Of a DNA stretch of 55,600 bases, positions 49,024 to 55,600 are shown piece by piece. A program made the translations under genes and the position numbers. Source of the DNA: CAYLHX01 sp964383675 (GTDB lineage: Bacteria; Patescibacteriota; Gracilibacteria; UBA1369; LOWO2-01-FULL-3); assembly GCA_964383675.1 (NCBI GenBank), contig CAYLHX010000006.1:1-55600 (forward strand), written 5' to 3'. Position 1 is the first letter of the stretch. The number at the start of each line of letters is the position of its first letter. The notes beneath the pieces are model-generated. The model made no database searches and was not told the DNA's origin. It was given only the letters and a program-made list of their open reading frames with translations.

Positions 49024-51483
49024 ATGTCTAAGGATTCTGATTTTGCGAAGGGTCGGGAAACGGTGGTTGAAGAAGGAGGTCAAAGTCCTGCTTTAGGTCG
49101 CAGACCTTTTGCTGTTGAGGCTGGATCTTCGGAGGTTCTTTTGCGGAAGGGTGACTTGGGGCATCGTCTCCGGGTTGCAGCCAAGTCGGTGGAAGTGGCG
49201 CCAGAATCTGGCGGGGTGAGTGAGAGAGGGGCAGTTGAAGATTCTGGGGAGAAAGTTCCTTCTGATAGGGACTTGCTCGATGTGAAGGTTAATGGGGAGA
49301 CCTTAAGGGATAAAATCGCGCCTTTGGAGGCGTTTTTGCAAGGTCGAGCTACTGAGCACATGGTTTCACAATGGTCTGTTGCCAAATTGGTGGAAAGTCA
49401 TACAGGGGTTAGGCTGAATCCCCTGATGGATTTTTCTCCAGGTAGAATTTTGAAGGACTTGGATTTGTGGGCTTTGTATTCGGCTGTACCCCAAGGGCAT
49501 TTATCTAAAATTTTACCGCTGGATGGCCGTGGAAAGGTAATGAAGCAGCTCGCGCAGTGGGTTTCCAGAAAATGGGTTAAAGAGGGGTGGGTTTTTGCTA
49601 CGGATATACCTTTTGAAGCTGTTGAACTTGCCGGGAAGGATAGAATTCAAATGGCTTTGTCTTGCCCAAGGGTTTTAGACGACGGGGTGAATTTGGAAGA
49701 ACTGGGGGTGAGGAAGGCTATTGAAGACCCGGTGTTTGCCGCGTTGTTGGACCAGGTGAATTTTAGTGTCTTAACTCATAAAGTTATGGAGGAGGATGAT
49801 GGGCATAGACGTTCTTATCTTTTGGCTCAAGCCAGTGGTCTACGAGCGGTTGAGGCGGGATATGAGTGGCCGATACCTCACTCGGAGGCGGTGGTTTATG
49901 CTCCTTCGATCGGTTTGTTAAGGTACTTTGTTTATGATAGTTCAATGGATGACGATACGGAGGATCCGGTTGTTCAGGAAGATGGTTTGCCCGTGGAGAA
50001 GTGGGAGCCTTTAAATCGTGAGCCGAAGACTGTGAAACGTTTAAAATTGTCCGCAGTGAGGGAGAATATCGATGCCAGATTGTCGCTGATATTTTTCAAC
50101 GTTAAGGATGGTAAGGATCTTTTTGACAAGGATGGTAATCTCAGACCATTGATTCAGGAGGACTTTATTACTGCGGATTTGATTGCTTTGGCCGATGCTG
50201 CCGGCATTTATGAAGAATATAAGGAGATTTTCAGGGCTTTGTCATATTTAAGGCAGCTGCAATTTTACCGTAATTTTCATATTTTCCCACAAACTCCCGA
50301 TACAACCAGAGTTTCTTTGGTTGAACTTTTAAAATCTTTGGATTCACCACCTACGGTTGCTTCTTTTGGTTCGGGGAATGGCCTTTTGGAAAAAATATTG
50401 TTGGATCAGAAATGGGCTTCAAGGGTGATTGGTGTTGATAAAGTGGATGAGTCGAAGGATGATGTCGTGGAACAATTTGGACAGCATGGTGAGGGGGGAG
50501 TGACACATTTTGGCGTAGAACAGCTCAATCTGGAGGATCCGGAAGATGCGGAAAAATTGAGGGAAAAGATTTTTTCCACTTTAAAACAGGCACAAGTTGT
50601 TTTGGCCACCGATAGTTTGCATGAGACCGATAATCCAAAGAAATACTTGACCCGATTGTATGATGAGACGGTGATGCCCGGTGGTTACCTGTATGTTTCC
50701 GATCCGATTCATTGCAAGGCCGTTGATGGAATTACCGCACCGGCGCTAAACCATTTTGATGGGACCAGGCATCCCAGTTCGATGCTGAGCTTGGAACAGT
50801 ACCTTGAAGTTTTGAGATACCTGACCTTGAAGGGAGCCGAAGTGGTTGCCATTAATATTATTCCGGGAACCAAGGCGGGATATACAGATACGTTGTGGCG
50901 TCTTAATTTTATTTTAAAGAAGCCCGAAACAAAAAAACCGATGCCGTTTGAGACACCGAAAGAAGGCGAAGTTGTTGAGAGAAAGGTGCTTCAAGGACCT
51001 TATGAGATTTTTGAAGTTTGGCCATTGTCTCTAATTAAAGATTCGGAAGAACAGGAAATTGTGTTGCAAACCATAGGCAAGTTTCCTCCAAGATTAACTT
51101 TTGATAAGATTTTGGACTTTGTAGTGTACCGACTGATCTTAGCTCGTAACTATGTTGACAGTGATAGTAAGTATTGGAGATTGCCAAAAGGTTTAAGCAC
51201 ATTGTTGTATCAGTTTGGTGTTTTAAGAAAAGCATTGATGTCCGGTTTGAAAGAAACGGCGTTTGTGGACCTTTATTTAACGGAAAAGAAGCTGCACCCA
51301 TACCCTCCGGAAGCTGTTGCCAAGTTGGTTGAGTATGTCGGTGTGGAGGATGATGAGTTGAAAGATAACAATAGGAGTAGTGCCTTAGCGATTGCGGCAA
51401 TTCAACTGCTGGAATCCAAGTGCGCCATTAAGCTGGCTAAGCAGGTTAGGAACGTGGAGGGGTGGAATCTGTATGGTTTCTAG
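49024..51483 (+). CDS. large protein with embedded methyltransferase domain, 819 residues
   Basis: I do not recognise the full-length family. Residues 1 to about 85 are low-complexity and probably disordered. A long unknown helical region follows. A class I SAM-methyltransferase fold lies at about 435-640, with motif I VASFGSGNGLLEKIL (GSGNG at 449-453), IGVDKVDES (acidic ribose contact), LATDSLHETDNP (about 527-538) and VMPGGYLYVSDPI. The C-terminal 180 residues are again unassigned. Unlike the domain in the 1228-residue protein, the glycine loop here is intact, so SAM binding is likely. Lack of an NPPY/DPPY motif argues against DNA adenine methylation. It has its own promoter. Confidence 0.8.
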   Translation: MSKDSDFAKGRETVVEEGGQSPALGRRPFAVEAGSSEVLLRKGDLGHRLRVAAKSVEVAPESGGVSERGAVEDSGEKVPSDRDLLDVKVNGETLRDKIAPLEAFLQGRATEHMVSQWSVAKLVESHTGVRLNPLMDFSPGRILKDLDLWALYSAVPQGHLSKILPLDGRGKVMKQLAQWVSRKWVKEGWVFATDIPFEAVELAGKDRIQMALSCPRVLDDGVNLEELGVRKAIEDPVFAALLDQVNFSVLTHKVMEEDDGHRRSYLLAQASGLRAVEAGYEWPIPHSEAVVYAPSIGLLRYFVYDSSMDDDTEDPVVQEDGLPVEKWEPLNREPKTVKRLKLSAVRENIDARLSLIFFNVKDGKDLFDKDGNLRPLIQEDFITADLIALADAAGIYEEYKEIFRALSYLRQLQFYRNFHIFPQTPDTTRVSLVELLKSLDSPPTVASFGSGNGLLEKILLDQKWASRVIGVDKVDESKDDVVEQFGQHGEGGVTHFGVEQLNLEDPEDAEKLREKIFSTLKQAQVVLATDSLHETDNPKKYLTRLYDETVMPGGYLYVSDPIHCKAVDGITAPALNHFDGTRHPSSMLSLEQYLEVLRYLTLKGAEVVAINIIPGTKAGYTDTLWRLNFILKKPETKKPMPFETPKEGEVVERKVLQGPYEIFEVWPLSLIKDSEEQEIVLQTIGKFPPRLTFDKILDFVVYRLILARNYVDSDSKYWRLPKGLSTLLYQFGVLRKALMSGLKETAFVDLYLTEKKLHPYPPEAVAKLVEYVGVEDDELKDNNRSSALAIAAIQLLESKCAIKLAKQVRNVEGWNLYGF

Positions 51484-51492
51484 TTTTTTGTT

Positions 51493-53913
51493 CTAGTTTT
51501 TGCCGCGAATTTGTCCACCAATGCTTTCCAGGTTTTTGAAGATGATGTCTTGAATCTGGGTGCGTTCTTCGTCTGTCAAAGTGCGATCTTCCGCTTGAAG
51601 AGTGACGTTGAAGGCCACCGATTTTTTGTCGGCTTCGATGTTTGGTCCTTCGTAGATGTCGAAGAGGTTAACACTGGTTATAAGTTGTGGTTCGGCTTTT
51701 CTGATCGCTTCTTCAAGGGCGCCGACCTCGGTTTTTTGATCTACCAGGATGGCGATATCAATGTCGATGCTGGGGAACTTCGGCAGTTTTTTGTAGCTAC
51801 GGATGGGCTGTTCCAGTTTTAAGGCTTCGGTAAAGTTTACCATAAAGATTGCCAGTGAATATTTTTCCAGGTCGTGATTCTTTACTACAGTTGGATGAGG
51901 CATGAAAGCTTTGGCCAAAGTTTGACCGTTTTTATCCAGGAAAGTTATTGCACGATGAGGATGGGCATAAGGCGTTTTTTCTACACCTTTTACTACTTTG
52001 ACTCTTTGCAGATTAAATTTTTCCAGGAAGGCTTCAACCGCACCTTTCGCTTCATAAAAAGGTGTGGTGCTTTTGCCTTTTGCCACAATAATTCCACAGA
52101 TTTTTTTCTCTTCGAGGGGCATGAATTGGCCGATTTCTTTATAAGTTCGTCCGATTTCGTAGAGTTTGAAATTGTCAAAATATTTTGTGTTGAATTGTAC
52201 GCTTTTAAGCATATTGGGGACCATGGAGGTGCGCATGTGGGTTTGGTCTTCGGAAAGGTAATTGAGCACCTTTAGGTGTCCCGCTTCACTCATCAGACAG
52301 TTGTCGATCTCGGTCTGCCCGTAGAAGGAATAGTTGTAGACCTCTTCAAAGCCTAAGGCGTAGGAGAAAAGCTCTCGTGCACGGTGTTTTTTAAATCGCT
52401 CGTTGTTGTCCAAAGGTAGTTTTGTAGGTAGGGTGGGTAGTTCCGGAGCGATATTGTCGTAGCCGTACATGCGGGCGATTTCTTCAATCAGGTCGTCTTC
52501 GATGCTGACATCTTTGCTGGCACGAAAGGTGGGAACGGTTACCTCAAAGCTGTTTTCTCCTTTTTCTTCGATTTTGAACTCCAGTTTTTCCAGAATTTTT
52601 TTAACCTCTGCCTTTTCAATCTCCACACCGATTTTGGAGTTGGCTTTTTTGAGATCCAGCATGATTTTTAGCGGATCTTCGTTGAATTGTTTGATGTCGG
52701 TTATGGGGCCGGCAATTTCAGCACCCGGGCAAATTTCCAGTATCAATTCCGCTGCGCGTTTGATTGCCAGCTCCGCCAGATGCGGATCCAGGGATTTTTC
52801 AAAGCGCTGTACGGCGTCAGTACGAAGTCCCAGGGTGGTTGAGGTTTTTCGAATCGAGCTGGCATTAAAATTGGCCGATTCCAAAATAATAGAGGTGGTG
52901 TTTTCGTTGATTCCACTGTTTTCACCTCCCATTACGCCGGCTATGGCCACCGGCTTTTCGTGGTCGGCAATTACCAGGTTGTGTTTTGTTAGGGTGCGCT
53001 CTTTGTCGTCCAGGGTGGTGATTTTTTCTTTTTCTTCGGCGCGGCGAACTACGATGCCGCCTTTGATGTAGCTTTTGTCAAAAGCATGAAGTGGCTGGCC
53101 AAGTTCGGCCATTACATAGTTGGTGATATCAACAATGTTGTTGTGAACGCCATGTCCAATAGCACGAAGCCTTTTACTAAGCCACTGTGGTGACTGCTCA
53201 ACTTTTACGTTATTGATTATGAGTCCGCAGTATCTGGGGCAGAGTTCGAAATCCTTGATTTCAACTTTTACACTTTCACCGCTTGTTGGAATTTCGACTT
53301 GCGGTTCGATAGGAGTAAATTCCGCCTCTGTTACCGCTGCCACTTCGCGGGCGATTCCTTGGTGACCCCAAAGATCCGGACGATGTGTGAGGGATTTGTT
53401 GTCGAATTCCAGAATGGTGTCGTCTTTGCCAAATAGCTCTGAGAGCGGAGTTCCAGGGGCCGGCTTAAGCGCGCTTAAATCCATGATGTCTTGTGGGCCC
53501 GCTTCCGGATCTTCGATGCCGATTTCGTTGCCTGCGGCGATCATCCCTTCGCTTTCCACTCCGCGAATTTTAGTTTTTTTCAAAACTATCGGTTCTCCCT
53601 CACCGTGCCAGCGTACTTGGGCGCCGATTTTGGTTACGGCAACATACATACCTTCTTTAAGGTTGGCCCCGCCACAAACTATTTGCAGGTTCTCTTTGCC
53701 CACGGAAACTTTGGCCACTCGTAATTTATCGGCATCCGGATGTGGGTGTATTTCCACAACATGCCCCACCACCATATTTTCAAAATCTTCCGCTTCGCTT
53801 ATCACCTTTTCGACTTCGGCGGTTTTTAAGGTAAGTTCGTTTCCCAGAGTTTTTGGATCCAGGTTTTTGTCCAGTTTAACTAAATCTTTCAGCCAGTTCA
53901 GTGAGATGAGCAT
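51493..53913 (-). CDS. pheT: phenylalanyl-tRNA synthetase beta subunit
   Basis: PheT forms the alpha2-beta2 enzyme with PheS, recognises tRNA-Phe and edits mischarged Tyr-tRNA. The 806 residues match the full-length bacterial form: an N-terminal EMAP-like tRNA-binding domain (VVGHVVEIHPHPDADKLRVAKV, about 47-68), the B3/B4 editing domain (HRPDLWGHQGIAREVAAVT; MAELGQPLHAFD), the B5 domain (IEEIARMYGYDNI), a class II core-like domain, and the C-terminal anticodon-binding FDX-ACB domain (KLPKFPSIDIDIAILVD). It begins 1 nt after the pheS stop and is co-transcribed. Confidence 0.97.
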   Translation of the reverse strand: MLISLNWLKDLVKLDKNLDPKTLGNELTLKTAEVEKVISEAEDFENMVVGHVVEIHPHPDADKLRVAKVSVGKENLQIVCGGANLKEGMYVAVTKIGAQVRWHGEGEPIVLKKTKIRGVESEGMIAAGNEIGIEDPEAGPQDIMDLSALKPAPGTPLSELFGKDDTILEFDNKSLTHRPDLWGHQGIAREVAAVTEAEFTPIEPQVEIPTSGESVKVEIKDFELCPRYCGLIINNVKVEQSPQWLSKRLRAIGHGVHNNIVDITNYVMAELGQPLHAFDKSYIKGGIVVRRAEEKEKITTLDDKERTLTKHNLVIADHEKPVAIAGVMGGENSGINENTTSIILESANFNASSIRKTSTTLGLRTDAVQRFEKSLDPHLAELAIKRAAELILEICPGAEIAGPITDIKQFNEDPLKIMLDLKKANSKIGVEIEKAEVKKILEKLEFKIEEKGENSFEVTVPTFRASKDVSIEDDLIEEIARMYGYDNIAPELPTLPTKLPLDNNERFKKHRARELFSYALGFEEVYNYSFYGQTEIDNCLMSEAGHLKVLNYLSEDQTHMRTSMVPNMLKSVQFNTKYFDNFKLYEIGRTYKEIGQFMPLEEKKICGIIVAKGKSTTPFYEAKGAVEAFLEKFNLQRVKVVKGVEKTPYAHPHRAITFLDKNGQTLAKAFMPHPTVVKNHDLEKYSLAIFMVNFTEALKLEQPIRSYKKLPKFPSIDIDIAILVDQKTEVGALEEAIRKAEPQLITSVNLFDIYEGPNIEADKKSVAFNVTLQAEDRTLTDEERTQIQDIIFKNLESIGGQIRGKN

Positions 53914-53914
53914 T

Positions 53915-54955
53915 TTAGAATTGTTTTATAAATCTTAAGTCGCCGCTGGTTAGGTGGCGAATATCATCGATGGCGTGGCGCATCATGACCAGGCGGGTTA
54001 GGCCGAAACCAAAGGCCCAGCCCTGATATTCTTTGTGATCGATGCCGCCGGCTTTTAAAACGTTTTCATGGACCATGCCTGCGCCCATAAATTCCACCCA
54101 GCCGCTATGTTTGCAGACGCGACATCCCTTTCCTTCACAAAGTAGGCAAGAAAAGTCCAGTTCCAGGCCGGGTTCCACGAAGGGAAAGTAGCCCGGACGA
54201 AAGCGTACGTTTACTTTTTTCCCAAAAAGGCGTGTTAAGAACTCGGTCATAATGCCTTTTAGGTGGGCCAGGGAGATGTCTTTGTCGATCAATAGGCCTT
54301 CCACTTGATAGAAGGTGTGTTCGTGTGAGGCGTCGGTTGCTTCATTGCGAAAAACTCTTCCGGGAACAATCACTCGTAACGGCGCGCCATGTTTTTCCAT
54401 GGTGCGCACCTGAACCGGTGAGGTGTGGGTACGTAGAACCATGCGACCGTGGTCTTTATCGTCTTTATCCTGAATGAAGAAGGTGTCCTGCATGTCGCGG
54501 GCGGGATGATCAGATGGGATATTTAGCCCCTCAAAATTGTAATATTCAGATTCAACTTCCGGACCGTCCATAATGGCGAAGCCCATTTGATTAAAAATCC
54601 TTTCAACCTCTTCCTGTACCTGTGAAACGGGATGTATGTGACCTATCTCTCGGCATTTTCCGGGAATTGAGGTGTCAAAAAAATCTTTTGCCAGTTCTTT
54701 TTCCAGATGCGCTTGTTCAATTTCTCGCTGTTTTGTGCTGAAGGCCTCTTCCAAATTTACTTTTACAATGTTGGAAAGTTTTCCGGCTAGAGGTTTTTCT
54801 TCAGCGGAAAGATCTTTAAGGCCTCTTAAAATTTCGGTTAATTTACCTTTGCGCCCTAAATATTCAACTTCCAGATCTTTGAGAATATCGGGCGAATTGA
54901 TTGTTTTTAGTTTTTCCAGTGCTTCTTTTTCCAGCTGTTTAAGCTTGTCTTCCAT
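53915..54955 (-). CDS. pheS: phenylalanyl-tRNA synthetase alpha subunit
   Basis: PheS carries the class II catalytic site that charges tRNA-Phe. The 346 residues have an N-terminal coiled coil (about 1-85), the catalytic core from HIHPVSQVQEEVERIFNQMGF (about 105), DHPARDMQDTFFI, LRTHTSPVQVRTM, GRVFRNEATDASHEHTFYQVEGL (motif 2) and GWAFGFGLTRLVMMRHAIDDIR (motif 3). An insertion LLCEGKGCRVCKHSGW has three cysteines. Length is as usual. A TTGAAA-17-TAAAGT promoter lies in the short gap upstream. Confidence 0.97.
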   Translation of the reverse strand: MEDKLKQLEKEALEKLKTINSPDILKDLEVEYLGRKGKLTEILRGLKDLSAEEKPLAGKLSNIVKVNLEEAFSTKQREIEQAHLEKELAKDFFDTSIPGKCREIGHIHPVSQVQEEVERIFNQMGFAIMDGPEVESEYYNFEGLNIPSDHPARDMQDTFFIQDKDDKDHGRMVLRTHTSPVQVRTMEKHGAPLRVIVPGRVFRNEATDASHEHTFYQVEGLLIDKDISLAHLKGIMTEFLTRLFGKKVNVRFRPGYFPFVEPGLELDFSCLLCEGKGCRVCKHSGWVEFMGAGMVHENVLKAGGIDHKEYQGWAFGFGLTRLVMMRHAIDDIRHLTSGDLRFIKQF

Positions 54956-54980
54956 GGATTTGTTTGGAAATATTGGCCTT

Positions 54981-55009
54981 ACTTTAAAGATTTATCGGGA
55001 GTTTTTCAA
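54981..55009 (-). promoter_or_regulatory. promoter of pheST
   Basis: Minus strand: TTGAAA (55009-55004), 17-nt spacer, TAAAGT (54986-54981); about 20 nt of leader before the ATG at 54955. Confidence 0.65.
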
Positions 55010-55012
55010 TAT

Positions 55013-55600
55013 TTAGTCATTGTTATAGCGTCCTGACCAGAGGTTTAGCTTGATGTAGACCAGGTCACGCAGAGTTTTAAGGGCGTCTTTAACCGGTCTT
55101 ACCCGACTTTCCGTAGAATTAAACCAACTTACCGGAACTTCGATTATCTTGTAGTCGAGATGCTTGGCGATAAGGAGGGCTTCCATGTCGAAGCCGAAGC
55201 GTTTTACCTTTTGAAGGGCGAAGATTTCTTGGGCCGCTTGATGTTTAAAAAGCTTGAAACCGCACTGAGTGTCTTTGATTTTGTCGATCAGGAAGAGGCG
55301 GATTAGGTAGTTTCCGGCGCGGCCGATAAAAATGCGGTAGAAGGGTTGTTTTCTTTTGATGTTGCTGCCGGGCAGATAGCGTGAGCCGATGGCGATGTCG
55401 GCATCATTTTCGGTGAGGGCTTTTTTTAGATTCTCCAACTCTTCGATTGGCGTGGAATTGTCGGCATCTGTAAAGAGGATGAACTCTCCCTTGCTCTTTT
55501 CAATGCCGGATTTGACCGCGAAGCCTTTGCCCTGATTTTTTTCGTATCTAATAAGTGAGAGATTTGGAATTTGGGCCTGCAGCTTTTCGACTACTTGTCC
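55013..55600 (-). CDS. family 2 glycosyltransferase (dolichyl-phosphate-sugar synthase-like), partial
   Basis: The C-terminal 195 residues of a GT2 glycosyltransferase whose start lies beyond the right edge. The frame stays open to position 55600. It encodes GKGFAVKSGIEKSKGEFILFTDADNSTPIEEL, in which the DAD motif binds the metal and nucleotide sugar, then ADIAIGSRYLPGS, DTQCGFKLFKH and GFDMEALLIAKHLDYKIIEVPVSW. This pattern matches polyprenyl-phosphate-sugar synthases, which build lipid-linked sugar donors. Two weakly hydrophobic stretches near FYRIFIGRAGNYLIRLFLI do not form a clear C-terminal membrane domain. Confidence 0.9.
   Translation of the reverse strand, partial: GQVVEKLQAQIPNLSLIRYEKNQGKGFAVKSGIEKSKGEFILFTDADNSTPIEELENLKKALTENDADIAIGSRYLPGSNIKRKQPFYRIFIGRAGNYLIRLFLIDKIKDTQCGFKLFKHQAAQEIFALQKVKRFGFDMEALLIAKHLDYKIIEVPVSWFNSTESRVRPVKDALKTLRDLVYIKLNLWSGRYNND

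Overview
The window is a dense bacterial chromosome segment of about 45% GC with roughly 45 genes, most of them housekeeping. The gene set suggests a member of the Candidate Phyla Radiation (Patescibacteria), most likely Peregrinibacteria-like. Supporting points are TrmB-type regulators, VanW/PBP-type cell wall genes, a minimal MEP isoprenoid pathway, many large lineage-specific proteins, and very few Shine-Dalgarno sequences. TGA acts as a real stop, for example in the ATGA overlaps infC/rpmI and murF/holB, so the Gracilibacteria recoding (UGA = Gly) does not apply. The phylum assignment is inference; no rRNA is present.

Layout. 1-340 is a GC-rich island with a small ORF and a strong terminator. 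0.4-7.3 kb holds carB, the PLP synthase pair pdxS-pdxT, recR and two unknown genes. 7.3-11.5 kb holds MEP pathway genes (ispE, an ispD-ispF fusion, a short dxr) around a GGDEF protein with an internal duplication. 11.6-12.8 kb is the infC-rpmI-rplT operon, in which infC appears to start at ATA. 12.9-20.8 kb carries acylphosphatase, a lipoprotein cyclophilin, a MurF-like ligase without its N-terminal domain, holB, a TPR protein, a VanW protein, a YtxH-like protein and RNase Y. An AT-rich gap with DnaA-box-like sites then precedes dnaN-mfd, followed by tmRNA (ssrA) at 25.6-26.0 kb.

26.2-33.9 kb mixes a UDP-glucose dehydrogenase, a secreted protein with a caspase-like His/Cys pair, a TrmB regulator, and a divergent pair made of a 645-residue membrane protein and an ECF-sigma-like protein fused to a transmembrane segment; rdgB overlaps the latter. 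33.9-40.5 kb is the most unusual part: behind a near-consensus promoter overlapped by an inverted repeat lie an acidic, helical 955-residue protein and a 1228-residue SNF2-type helicase fused to a methyltransferase-like domain. After a small unknown gene come an O-methyltransferase, mgtE, a CPA2 antiporter, a class A PBP and a PAS-GAF protein. Divergent from these is an 819-residue protein with an embedded methyltransferase domain. The window closes with pheS-pheT and a truncated family 2 glycosyltransferase.

Regulation. About two dozen genes carry TTGACA-16/17-TATAAT-type promoters at short distances from their start codons. recR and dxr have exactly 6 nt between the -10 box and ATG, which implies leaderless mRNA. 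Several start codons were chosen because the longer reading frame would begin inside the -35 box.
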